From assembly GCA_900753305.1 (NCBI GenBank), contig CAADYR010000020.1, positions 1 to 58,239 of the forward strand: a stretch of 58,239 nt of DNA, written 5' to 3'. The position numbers and the translations under genes were made by a program. The DNA is from Lachnospiraceae bacterium. Lineage in GTDB: Bacteria > Bacillota > Clostridia > Lachnospirales > Lachnospiraceae. The notes beneath the pieces are model-generated. The model worked only from the letters and a program-made list of their open reading frames with translations, was not told the DNA's origin and searched no databases. Shown in pieces: positions 35,930-45,473 of this stretch. Within the stretch, counting starts at the first letter, position 1. Every line of letters begins with the position of its first letter.

Positions 35930-37870
35930 ATGCGTAAGGAAAATTCTGAATTTAAAACAAAGTTCATATCTGAACCCGGTAGCTATCTGCACAATGCAGA
36001 TTATTTTGCGTTTGTAGAATTAAAAGATTACGCGTGCTACTGTATTGCTGATGGTATTGATACAGATGAAAAAAGGGAAAGTGCCAAAGCAGCAGTTACA
36101 GCAGTTATTACCGCTTTTTCAGAAGATCCGGGAATCAGTAAGAATAAACTGAAACAATATATGATGACAGCACATCATGCTCTGCTTGACGAGGCAAAAG
36201 AAATGCGTCTGGAAGCAAGTATGGTTGTGGTGATCAGTGATTACAAAAATGTAAGATGGGCGCATGCAGGTAATACAAGACTGGTGTTAATGCGTAATGG
36301 ACGTATTAAATATCGTACAAAGGACACATCTTTAAGTCAGAATATGGCAGACAAGTCGGAAATATCTCTGGATCAGTTGGAGACACATGAAGAGCGTCAT
36401 AATCTGTATTGTTATTTAGGACAGTCAGGACATTTCAGTCCGGTTATTTCAGCCAAGAGAAAAATGGATGATGGAGATATCCTTTTCCTGTATACAAGAG
36501 GTATCTGGGAAAGTGTAGGAGACGCTGAACTGCTTGATGCTGCAGATGGAGTATCTGAGCCTGAACAGGTATGTACCAACCTGGAAGACGTCGTACTTAG
36601 TCAGCAGCAGGGAGTTCTTGAGAATTACACGATTGCAGCTATTTTTGTTAATAAGGTATATCGAAATCCCAAAGCAAGTAAGAATAAGAAAATTATCAAA
36701 ATAATAATTTCCATTGTTATGGCAGTAGCAATGATCGCGTTTACAATATGTTTTGCCAGATATCGTTCCAATCAAAAAAACATCAAACAAATGCTTAAAT
36801 ATGAGGAACGTGGTATTGCTTATTTGAATGAAGTAAATTACACAGGTGCTGATGGACAATTTGACGCAGCTATTACACTGGCTGACAAGATCAGCGCAAA
36901 AGAAGGTTCAAATGCATATCGCCATGCTAAAAAGGTAGAATTATATAATGCAATATCAGGGTACCTGACAGAGGCGATGGAAGCATTGACAGAAGGTGAA
37001 TATAAAAAAGCATCCAATAAATTTGCATCAGCCATCAGTAATGCCAATACTTTAAAAGAAGATTACAACGAAGACGTATCATATCTTGATGCAATGACGG
37101 CATATCAGGAGTATGCGGATAATATGAAGAATGGTATCGATTCTCTGGAAGCCCTGAATTATGATGATGCAGTAGAGTCGTTTGTTGCAGCATCTAAGGC
37201 AGTAGACGGTATTGATGATACGACAAACCGAAATGTAGCAGATGATTACCTTAATACAGCAAATGGTAAGAAAGCGATGAAAGATGGTAAGAATTATGAA
37301 ACAAAGGGAGACGAATCTCTTAATCAGAATATGTATTCCCAGACTCTTACCGATTATAACACTGCAATGGATATGTATAATCTGGCAAAGACCAGTTATA
37401 ATATTCCGGAAGCAGATGCAGCAATTTCGGCATTAACAGTTAAGATCAGCAATGTAAACGAGAAACTGAGTACACAGACCAATCAGGAAGCGGAAGCAGA
37501 AGCCGTTAACTATGAGCAGGCAGCAGCACAGGCAGCACACAAAGGTAATGTAGATGAAGCGAGAGAAGCTTATGACAGTGCCAGAGAGGTCTATGTCAAG
37601 ACTGGAAATACAACAAAAGTCAATGCAATTGATGCCAAGATAGAAGAATTGCTCTATGGGGATGACGAACAGAAGGCATTGCAGGCAATTCTGGATGCAA
37701 TGACATATATGAGCTATGGAAGTAGTATGGATGCGATAGATGAGCTGAATACGGCCAAAGCTATTTACAGTAATCTGGGAAAAACAGATGTTGTTACATC
37801 AATTACCAACACCATAGCATCTATCAAACAGGCGTTGGATGCACCTGTATCTGTAGAAACCACACCATAG
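35930..37870 (+). CDS. PP2C-like pseudophosphatase with TM helix and TPR-like domain
   Basis: A 646-residue protein. Residues 1-240 keep the PP2C layout but key positions are changed: ADGIDT for DGxGG, HAGNTRL for GDSR, YTRGIWE for SDG and ENYTIAAI for DN. Several metal-binding Asp are gone, so catalysis is unlikely. One membrane helix lies near 251-275. About 370 residues of Ala/Tyr/Asn-rich helices follow, with TPR-like repeats (for example GIAYLNEVNYTGADGQFDAA), and should lie outside. Probably a transmembrane sensor or scaffold that binds phosphoproteins inside and a partner outside. Confidence 0.82.
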   Translation: MRKENSEFKTKFISEPGSYLHNADYFAFVELKDYACYCIADGIDTDEKRESAKAAVTAVITAFSEDPGISKNKLKQYMMTAHHALLDEAKEMRLEASMVVVISDYKNVRWAHAGNTRLVLMRNGRIKYRTKDTSLSQNMADKSEISLDQLETHEERHNLYCYLGQSGHFSPVISAKRKMDDGDILFLYTRGIWESVGDAELLDAADGVSEPEQVCTNLEDVVLSQQQGVLENYTIAAIFVNKVYRNPKASKNKKIIKIIISIVMAVAMIAFTICFARYRSNQKNIKQMLKYEERGIAYLNEVNYTGADGQFDAAITLADKISAKEGSNAYRHAKKVELYNAISGYLTEAMEALTEGEYKKASNKFASAISNANTLKEDYNEDVSYLDAMTAYQEYADNMKNGIDSLEALNYDDAVESFVAASKAVDGIDDTTNRNVADDYLNTANGKKAMKDGKNYETKGDESLNQNMYSQTLTDYNTAMDMYNLAKTSYNIPEADAAISALTVKISNVNEKLSTQTNQEAEAEAVNYEQAAAQAAHKGNVDEAREAYDSAREVYVKTGNTTKVNAIDAKIEELLYGDDEQKALQAILDAMTYMSYGSSMDAIDELNTAKAIYSNLGKTDVVTSITNTIASIKQALDAPVSVETTP

Positions 37871-37895
37871 GATTCTGATAGAAGGGAGAAGGAGA

Positions 37896-40586
37896 ATGGC
37901 AGGAAAACATTCCTATTCCTTATATTTGGATAATGCACCGGTTAAGCAATATTCCAATACATATAAGAGAAAAGATCTGGAAGAGATGACCACATATCAG
38001 TTGAGAGATATCTGTACTAAGGAAATGATCATCAAAGGAATTACAGATCCACTGAACCGATATGAACTGATTGAAACAATATTAAGATATAGAGGTGAGA
38101 AAGAGGCATTGCTCATCAGGCGTGTGGCAGAAGGGGGAATGGACAGAATTTCCAATCTGTTATTTCGAAAGAAAGGTACATGCCTTAAGGATGAAGGAAC
38201 GATACATAATCCTGCCAGACTTATTTTGTATAATAATCTGGATCTGACCCTGTATGATAAATATCAGGTAGGAATTGACAGAAGTAAGAAAGATGATATT
38301 TCTAAGGTAGTAGTTAATCATCTGGTAGAATCCAATGTTTTGCTGGTAAGCGAAGATGGGGCTATCTGCTCTATTCTTAATCTGGTCAGTGATGGAATGG
38401 AGCCGGAGAAGTTCTATTTGGAGAGAGATGGAAGCCAGCCTATTCTACCAAGCGATCATAAATTTTATTATCTGATGTTCTTTGAAAAAAAGGAATCCGA
38501 TATTTTGTATCAGTATTATTATGATATTGAACAGAAGCAGAATGTAATTATCAACTATTATAAAATACCGCTTGCTGATCTGGAAATACGCGATGTAGAA
38601 GAAACAGAAGCTATTCTGTCTATAGATTTTGGAACTTCCAATACAACAGCAGGAGCATATCTGGATTACGGATATATCCAGAGACATGATAATAATGACC
38701 TTTTAAATGAAGGAATCAAACTGGATGCAGTAAATATAGTACAGTTCCTTGATAACACAAAGGGTGGTAAGAAATGGGTACCCATGCTGCCTACACTGGT
38801 ATGTGTGGCAGATTGCAGCAATGCCGACAGAATAGAATATCATTTTGGATACAAGGCACAAAAAGACACAAGGATTAAATATTATGATGAGTCTTTCAGT
38901 ATGTTCTATGAGATGAAACGCTGGGTTAACAGTTATGATCAGATGCAGGAACTTATAGATAAAAAGGGAAATACTCTTATGGTTACCAGAGGGTCCATTA
39001 TCAGAGAATATCTCCTGTATGTAATCAAGTGTGCACAGCAGCAGTTCAAATGTCGTTTCCGTCACTTACATCTTACAAGTCCGGTCAAATTAAAACAGCA
39101 GTATAATCAGATGTTTGCCGAACTGTTGTATGATTATGATATTGATACAAAGCATATGCTTGATGAAGGAACAGCGGTAATCTATAACTCTATTCACAAC
39201 ATGATAGAGAAGAAGCGGTATTATCCCGGAGAACAGATAGAAGCACTTATTATTGACTGTGGTGGTGGTACGACAGATCTTGCATCCAGCAGATTTATCA
39301 TCGACAATGATAATGTATCTTATAAAGTCAATATAGAAACGACTTATGAAAATGGTGATACAAATTTTGGCGGTAACAACATCACGTATCGTATCATGCA
39401 ATATATCAAGATCATGTTCGCCGCTCATTATACACATCAGGAATTGTTGCGTATTGATGACATTATTCAGGTTGCAAGTGAAGATATCTTCCGTTATGTG
39501 GATGAGTTCGGTAAAGATGAGGTATATCGCAGACTGGAAGAAGCTTACGAGGCAGCAGAACAGGTAATTCCTACCAAGTTTAAAAAATACGAGAACAGTA
39601 CCAGAGATGAATATTTCATGGTAAAGAATAATTTCTATTTCTTATTTGATATTGCAGACAGAATGAAGAAAGAATTCTACATGAATGAAGGTGTGATCCG
39701 TAACAGCTTCAGCAGCAGTGATAAAGAAGAAGAGGGAGACCTGAGGGTAACACAGATTGAACGCTGGAATCTGGTAGTGCGTACTCCTGATGGACATTTG
39801 GAATATGAACACAGTTTCCCGGATGTAGTGTTCAATATTAAAGAAATAGAACTGCTGTTAAAAGCAGATATTTATGAAATTGTAAATAAATTTCTCAATG
39901 ATTTTTATAAGAAAAGACAGTTGGAACAGTATTCCATGATCAAATTAACAGGACAATCTTGTAAAATTGACATTTTCAGAGAAGCTTTGAAAGAATTTGT
40001 ACCTGGTAAAAGTATAGAATTTAAACAGCAGAGAAAAGACAATAATAATCTGATGGACCTCAAACTTACCTGTGTACGGGGGGCAATCCAGTATGTTAAT
40101 GCACGTAAAATGGGTTATACAGATGTTACACTTCAATACAGTGTTCCTGCAATACCGTATTCCATCAGCGGATATACACATGAGAATGAGGAGAAGATGC
40201 TTATATACAGTCTGGACAGAACCCAGACTTTTGGACATCTTTCAAGACACAGTGGAATCAGACAACTGGAATTATTCCTGAAAGATGGAAGCGGTAATTT
40301 AAAATATCGTTATACCTATATTTCACGCGAAGAGGACTTTGTAAATACAACGTATGAAGAAATACTGGATAAATATGAAAATTATGCTTCCCTTTTTGTA
40401 CAGGATGATTTTGATGTCATTCGTGAAAACGAAGTAAAGTTCTTTGTATTCGCTGCACAGGATCAGTGGGGATTCTGGGTAGTACCGGTACGGCGAATGC
40501 AAAATGTTCTTCAACTGGGCAAAGACGCCTTTTATGCATTTGAAAATGACAGTTGGGAAATGGATTTCTTTGATGGAATGAAGTAA
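37896..40586 (+). CDS. Hsp70/actin-fold ATPase with N-terminal SAP-like motif
   Basis: An 896-residue protein. Residues about 24-72 (DLEEMTTYQLRDIC ... RYELIETILRYRG) match the helix-extension-helix pattern of SAP/LEM-like domains. An all-beta/mixed region follows. The actin-type ATPase fold starts near 241 with SIDFGTSNTTAG (phosphate 1), continues with IIDCGGGTTDLAS near 451 (phosphate 2) and has IKLTGQSCKIDIF near 683 (adenosine). It is not housekeeping DnaK: it lacks the DnaK substrate domain and has a large C-terminal region ending QWGFWVVPVRRMQNV. With the J protein at 27614 it forms a dedicated chaperone pair. Probable roles: folding or recycling sheath, or loading Rhs effectors. Confidence 0.87.
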   Translation: MAGKHSYSLYLDNAPVKQYSNTYKRKDLEEMTTYQLRDICTKEMIIKGITDPLNRYELIETILRYRGEKEALLIRRVAEGGMDRISNLLFRKKGTCLKDEGTIHNPARLILYNNLDLTLYDKYQVGIDRSKKDDISKVVVNHLVESNVLLVSEDGAICSILNLVSDGMEPEKFYLERDGSQPILPSDHKFYYLMFFEKKESDILYQYYYDIEQKQNVIINYYKIPLADLEIRDVEETEAILSIDFGTSNTTAGAYLDYGYIQRHDNNDLLNEGIKLDAVNIVQFLDNTKGGKKWVPMLPTLVCVADCSNADRIEYHFGYKAQKDTRIKYYDESFSMFYEMKRWVNSYDQMQELIDKKGNTLMVTRGSIIREYLLYVIKCAQQQFKCRFRHLHLTSPVKLKQQYNQMFAELLYDYDIDTKHMLDEGTAVIYNSIHNMIEKKRYYPGEQIEALIIDCGGGTTDLASSRFIIDNDNVSYKVNIETTYENGDTNFGGNNITYRIMQYIKIMFAAHYTHQELLRIDDIIQVASEDIFRYVDEFGKDEVYRRLEEAYEAAEQVIPTKFKKYENSTRDEYFMVKNNFYFLFDIADRMKKEFYMNEGVIRNSFSSSDKEEEGDLRVTQIERWNLVVRTPDGHLEYEHSFPDVVFNIKEIELLLKADIYEIVNKFLNDFYKKRQLEQYSMIKLTGQSCKIDIFREALKEFVPGKSIEFKQQRKDNNNLMDLKLTCVRGAIQYVNARKMGYTDVTLQYSVPAIPYSISGYTHENEEKMLIYSLDRTQTFGHLSRHSGIRQLELFLKDGSGNLKYRYTYISREEDFVNTTYEEILDKYENYASLFVQDDFDVIRENEVKFFVFAAQDQWGFWVVPVRRMQNVLQLGKDAFYAFENDSWEMDFFDGMK

Positions 40587-40604
40587 AAAGAAAAGGATTA
40601 GGAT

Positions 40605-42662
40605 ATGCAGCAGACGAATAGAACAATTTTATTTGAAGAAGTAAATCCGGATGTGGGTGATTTATTGCAGTTGATCGGAGAACAGGATGGACGGCAAAGC
40701 CTTACAGATGAAGATTTATGGGAGATCAACAGAAGACTGGAGGTAAATTCCTTTGATGAATTTATAAAGAAATTCACACCCGGAGTCAATATGCTGCTGG
40801 ATACTAATTACAGAACCGTACAATTTTCCAGGGGACATCTGGGCAGTGGAGAGGAGCATATCTCGCTTAATGAAGAAGATTCGCTCTTCTCCATGCTTTT
40901 ATATATTATGGAAGCCAAGAAGAAAAAGAAATATCTTCTTACAGGTTTTATGGATCTTCTGGATAATATGATCCCAAGGGAAGATACAAATGCTTTTATA
41001 GATGCCAGAAATCAGATCATTCAGGAAGTGCAGCAACAGGACGGTAAATTTACGGAAGCCATAAAAAGAAAAGTGGAAAAACTGATGTTGCAGTATGATG
41101 ATGGAATATTTCTACTGATAAGCTACATCAAAGATACCTGCCATATCCTTACTTTATCAGACAAGGACAGAGGTAAAGATAAAGGAATTCTGAATGATTA
41201 TGGCAAGATGCAGATACGTGTCATCAGAAAAGCTGCCAAGTACAGATATGTGCAGGCAGATCAAATCGCATTGGATATTGATGATTTTGAAGAATCCATC
41301 ATGCAGTGTATGGAGGAAGCACAACATCATAAACCCGTCAAAAATAAGCAGTTATTTCTGGATTGCTTCATGCTTAATGTATATTACAATAATAAAGAAT
41401 TTGAAATGATCCAGAGAGGTTATGAAGATTATTGTAATCTATATACGGATATTATGAGAAAATTCTGGATAGAAGCCAAGCCCATTATGGAGACTATGCT
41501 GGGTATTAAGGAGTTTTTTGATCAGTATCAGGATACAGAGGGGATGAAACCATCTCTGGTCATAGGTAATTTCCGAATAGAAGAATTATTGCATGAGAAG
41601 AACAGAGAGAAGCTGGATGTCTATCTTAATACAGTAAATTCCAAGAACTTCTACCATCAGACCCTGTGGTATGCGATCATTCCCAATATGATATCGGCCG
41701 GAAGAGAAAGCATGACTAATATCAGAGAAAGATTCCGTTCCAAAAGAGAACGCTTCCAGTACGATAGAAATAAACCGGAAGAAATAGCATTATTGCTGGA
41801 CATTCTGGGAAAGTACAAAATACAGGGTTTCTTAAGTCTGGCTTTGGTTGAAGAAAATACATTCTCACAATTTCAAAGAAACGGAATCAGTGGGATCAAT
41901 GAATCCCTGACTGTGTTGGAGCACATAAATGCGCAGGATTATCTCATTCCATGTTATCCGAATTTCATAGTGGTTCCTCAAGAGCAGGCTTGCCTTACAA
42001 TAGGTAAGGAAGTAGCATATAACGATCTGAAAGAGACTATGGAAGTAACAGGAGAAAAAACGCTCTGGTTAGATGAAATAGGAATAGGTGCCGCTTACAT
42101 AGCAGCAGGGATCGTGGCAGCATGCCAATGTCCACAGTACCTTAAGAAATATTACAGGAAGGGAATTGATGATACACAGCCGGGAGTAGGTTATCGACTG
42201 ACAGCAAAAAATCATAATCAGATCATTTATTCGGCTATGCTTAGTGAAACAATAGAATATTCTCAGGAAATTCTGGAAGAAGCATTACAAAAGAGCAGAG
42301 GTTTCCTGTTTGGACAGCATCAGGGTAAGATGACAGTTCTTACAGACAGAGTATTTTCCTATAACAGAAACTACAGATTACTGTGTTCAATGGTACAGAC
42401 AAGTACCTATATGGAGCGAATGATACAATATGAGACACAGGATTTTAAGAAAAATCTCATTACTCAGTTCTTTCAGCACAGACCGGGAAGCACAATAGCC
42501 ATGTGGAGTGCCGATGATAAAAATACATTGAATGCGATCCTTAAAGATGGCGAGAGCATTACTTATAAATTAGATGAAAAACAGGAGAATTGTACCTTTT
42601 TCATAGAGTTTAATGATGAAGATAATAATGTAGTCAGACAGGATAAGGTAACAATCTTATAG
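40605..42662 (+). CDS. contractile sheath-like protein 2 (paralogue)
   Basis: A 685-residue paralogue of the 30554-32728 product, sharing NRTILFEEVNP at the start, VNSFDEFIKKFTP near 50, the KPSLVIGNF and YLNTVNSKN blocks, GIGAAYIAAGIVAACQCP near 491 and YMERMIQYETQDF near 601. It diverges in the middle and at the end. A second sheath-like chain may form a cap, a baseplate-proximal ring or an alternative sheath. It opens the baseplate/spike half of the locus. Confidence 0.7.
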   Translation: MQQTNRTILFEEVNPDVGDLLQLIGEQDGRQSLTDEDLWEINRRLEVNSFDEFIKKFTPGVNMLLDTNYRTVQFSRGHLGSGEEHISLNEEDSLFSMLLYIMEAKKKKKYLLTGFMDLLDNMIPREDTNAFIDARNQIIQEVQQQDGKFTEAIKRKVEKLMLQYDDGIFLLISYIKDTCHILTLSDKDRGKDKGILNDYGKMQIRVIRKAAKYRYVQADQIALDIDDFEESIMQCMEEAQHHKPVKNKQLFLDCFMLNVYYNNKEFEMIQRGYEDYCNLYTDIMRKFWIEAKPIMETMLGIKEFFDQYQDTEGMKPSLVIGNFRIEELLHEKNREKLDVYLNTVNSKNFYHQTLWYAIIPNMISAGRESMTNIRERFRSKRERFQYDRNKPEEIALLLDILGKYKIQGFLSLALVEENTFSQFQRNGISGINESLTVLEHINAQDYLIPCYPNFIVVPQEQACLTIGKEVAYNDLKETMEVTGEKTLWLDEIGIGAAYIAAGIVAACQCPQYLKKYYRKGIDDTQPGVGYRLTAKNHNQIIYSAMLSETIEYSQEILEEALQKSRGFLFGQHQGKMTVLTDRVFSYNRNYRLLCSMVQTSTYMERMIQYETQDFKKNLITQFFQHRPGSTIAMWSADDKNTLNAILKDGESITYKLDEKQENCTFFIEFNDEDNNVVRQDKVTIL

Positions 42663-42676
42663 AAAAGGGAGATTTC

Positions 42677-43957
42677 GTGGAAGAAAATTTTTTAAAACCG
42701 GATTTTCAATTTGAAAAATATATAGCAGACAGGATGATGGAAATCAGTGATGAGGGAGAAAGACGTGCTTTAAAAGAGGTGATGCGTGAAACATTAATTC
42801 CTTTTTATGAACAGACTTCTGCATATATGGCTGAAATAGAGAACAGACTTGAACAGACTTCAAAAAAGCAGCAAGGACGCTATGAGGTAATAACAGGGTT
42901 AGCACGCAAGGATCGTATTGATCTGACAGAGGAAGCAATGGTTCCTATGCAGTATGGGGATCTGGCAGATATGCAGGTTGATATTGAGGAAATGAAGGAG
43001 CAGTTGGCACAAGGGAAACCATATGCTGTTCTGAAAGTATTCTTTGAAACGAGTTATGCACAAATACAGCAGATAGAGCGTGAGAAAAGAACCTTTAAAG
43101 GAATCATATACACACAGGATGGAGAATATCCGGCATTCTTTTCCATAGAAAGAAATCAGTCGTATCTGCAGAAAGTACAGAAATTATATGATGCATTCAT
43201 GCAGAATGCGGTAAGCTGGAATACAGTATGTGCACCATATTTGTACAAGTTCTTTGATGTAAAAATCGTAAAGACTCAGTGTCCGTCAGATGAAATGATA
43301 CAGAAGATTACAGTAGATTTTGAAGAATATAAGCAATATGCCCATTTTGACCTGATCCCTACATGGAATATCAGAATAGTCGAGGAGAAAACAGGTGCCT
43401 ATCCGGAACTTACAATTGACCAGATTCATTATGATCATTGTATTTATAAGGGGCACTTTAAAGAGGGAAGAGATTATCTGGCAATTAACTCTAATGTTAA
43501 GATCTGGAATCTGTATCGAATGGATGGGGACATGCATATTCTGTGCGATGCTATGGATCCTGTCAGATGGCAGCTTGTAGAAATGGGATATGATGTCAGA
43601 AATAAAAATATATACGAATATCCCGTATTTGGGAACGTGAATCAGCAGCAACAGTCTAACTGCATTCATACTTATGCTGAGGTGAAAAGATATATTTCAC
43701 AGTTGGGCTATGAAAATTATGTGGAACTGCTTGATATTAAAGTACAGCAGGAATACATCAACAGAAACTATGAGACATATGGCATGGATGCCTTTATAGA
43801 GGATGAGATCAGAGTCAGTACTAAAAGACCTTATATGGTATTTCTTTTTCAGGCAAAGGACAGGCAGTGTTACCTGAATCAGGATGTCATGAGTTACCTG
43901 ATCAGTAAAGTACAATGGCAGTTACCGGAATTTTGCTGTGTTGGTGAATTGCAGTAA
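42677..43957 (+). CDS. unassigned protein, candidate baseplate component
   Basis: A 426-residue soluble protein starting at GTG with AAAAGGGAG upstream. The first ~60 residues are charged and helical (MEISDEGERRALKEVMRETLIPFYEQT), loosely recalling the TssF N-terminus but not enough to name it. The rest is mixed alpha/beta with aromatic-rich strands. No catalytic motif or membrane segment. It sits between the second sheath-like gene and the TssK-like gene, where baseplate wedge genes would be expected. Function is inferred from position only. Confidence 0.55.
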   Translation: MEENFLKPDFQFEKYIADRMMEISDEGERRALKEVMRETLIPFYEQTSAYMAEIENRLEQTSKKQQGRYEVITGLARKDRIDLTEEAMVPMQYGDLADMQVDIEEMKEQLAQGKPYAVLKVFFETSYAQIQQIEREKRTFKGIIYTQDGEYPAFFSIERNQSYLQKVQKLYDAFMQNAVSWNTVCAPYLYKFFDVKIVKTQCPSDEMIQKITVDFEEYKQYAHFDLIPTWNIRIVEEKTGAYPELTIDQIHYDHCIYKGHFKEGRDYLAINSNVKIWNLYRMDGDMHILCDAMDPVRWQLVEMGYDVRNKNIYEYPVFGNVNQQQQSNCIHTYAEVKRYISQLGYENYVELLDIKVQQEYINRNYETYGMDAFIEDEIRVSTKRPYMVFLFQAKDRQCYLNQDVMSYLISKVQWQLPEFCCVGELQ

Positions 43958-43983
43958 TCAGGAGCAGAGAGAGGAGAATGGTG

Positions 43984-44655
43984 ATGGAAGAGCTATGGAA
44001 TACCATTAGCAGGGATAAAGATAAAATACGGTATCATCAGGCGGAAAGTTACAGCCCTTACAGCGAATATGCCATGAATGGCATACAACAGACACCGGAT
44101 GGTATTACACATATTACCATGAACAGCTTCTATCGTTATGATCGTATTATGCAGCCATTATTCGGTAATCAGAATATTTCAGAGAAACACAGGGAATGGC
44201 TTTTTGACATCTACATGCATTATCTGACAGCACTTACCTACAAAAGCGGCGTGACTTATCAGGAATATGAAGTACGGCAGAGATGGTCAGCAATAGAGTG
44301 GGGCGAGTATGGAGAACAGATCAGAAGTATATTTATACAAATGTCCAATTCGCAAAAGTATTATATTGCACATTCTCTCTGGCAGCAGCAAAGAAACGGC
44401 GCATCAGTAAGTATCTTTACAGAGACTCTGGTAGCTATTATGCAGACGGGCATCATCTATAAGAACGAACTGGATGATAAAGAGCTGTATCTGTATATGA
44501 ATCGAAAGAACAATCATACAGACGAAGAACAGATTGAGATGATAGAAAAACTGTTTCTTCCACTGGATTACAGAGTGAGAATATTCTGGGACAATCATTT
44601 TGCAGTATTGGGAGAGGCACAGACGGCACTTATTGATGAAATAGAAATTTTATAA
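43984..44655 (+). CDS. unassigned protein, candidate baseplate component
   Basis: A protein of about 223 residues. GAGGAG at 43971-43976 is 7 bases before the ATG at 43984, which I prefer over the ATG at 43978 (1 base away). It is rich in Tyr, Trp and Gln, mainly helical, with a final strand-like part FLPLDYRVRIFWDNHFAV. No known family is recognised. Same operon position as above; possibly a small wedge subunit. Confidence 0.5.
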   Translation: MEELWNTISRDKDKIRYHQAESYSPYSEYAMNGIQQTPDGITHITMNSFYRYDRIMQPLFGNQNISEKHREWLFDIYMHYLTALTYKSGVTYQEYEVRQRWSAIEWGEYGEQIRSIFIQMSNSQKYYIAHSLWQQQRNGASVSIFTETLVAIMQTGIIYKNELDDKELYLYMNRKNNHTDEEQIEMIEKLFLPLDYRVRIFWDNHFAVLGEAQTALIDEIEIL

Positions 44656-44670
44656 AAGGGAGAGAAAAAA

Positions 44671-45453
44671 GTGGCAGGATTTAAGATACCCATATTTGAA
44701 AAAGGTTCTGTATTAACACAGGAAATGCTGGAATCTTTAAAAGGATATGCAGTAGACTTGGGAAATTTGAGTTATACAGGATATTCTGATGGAATTTTAT
44801 CAGGATGTCAGGTAACAATGTCAGGAAATATGCTGTATATTCATAAAGGAATACTGATATATGGACAAAAGCTGTATTTTTTATCTAAAGAAATGAATAT
44901 TGTTGTAAATCCAGGAAATCAATGGCAGGTTTTACGTATCAGAATTGGAAATATGAATAAAGCCAAAAATTTTCTCATTGGTGACATGCAGCTTGAATTA
45001 ACGTCAGATGTACAGGAAAGCAAAGATAAAATAGAAATATGCAGATTCCGTTTGCAGAACGGAGCATTACTTCGTAATAATTACAGAGATTTTCAGGATC
45101 TTACAACCGAGTTTGATACAATAAATGAAATCTATGCGCAATGGTCAGGATATGAAAAGCCAACAGTCTCTAACCGGGTACTGAAAGAGTTTGCCAGAGA
45201 AGCTATGAAAAAAGGAGTTAAAGATCCGGCAGATATTGCTTTTGTTACCCAGATTCTGGCACTTGACAGTAAGAGTATGAGTCGAGATGCAATTCAGTTT
45301 TATATAGCATCCAGACTACAGAGAAACCATACAGAAATGAGTAATCTTGACATATACAGAGGATTACAGGAAGTATTACGGAATGTAGGTAAGCAGGGAA
45401 TAGAACACAGAACGGCTCCCACAGGAATGGAAAGACGCATTATTGTAGATTAG
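44671..45453 (+). CDS. TssK-N-like baseplate adaptor (tentative)
   Basis: A 260-residue protein starting at GTG. The N-terminus IFEKGSVLTQEMLESL followed by a beta sandwich with SDGILSGCQVTMSGN, LYIHKGILIYGQ resembles the N-terminal shell-like domain of TssK and phage receptor-binding adaptors (compare WseGmfL.PQhfq then a GxxPDG-type turn). The C-terminal ~110 residues are helical. It lacks a full TssK C-terminal domain. Role as baseplate adaptor is inferred. Confidence 0.5.
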   Translation: MAGFKIPIFEKGSVLTQEMLESLKGYAVDLGNLSYTGYSDGILSGCQVTMSGNMLYIHKGILIYGQKLYFLSKEMNIVVNPGNQWQVLRIRIGNMNKAKNFLIGDMQLELTSDVQESKDKIEICRFRLQNGALLRNNYRDFQDLTTEFDTINEIYAQWSGYEKPTVSNRVLKEFAREAMKKGVKDPADIAFVTQILALDSKSMSRDAIQFYIASRLQRNHTEMSNLDIYRGLQEVLRNVGKQGIEHRTAPTGMERRIIVD

Positions 45454-45473
45454 TAAAAAGAAGGGTTTATATT

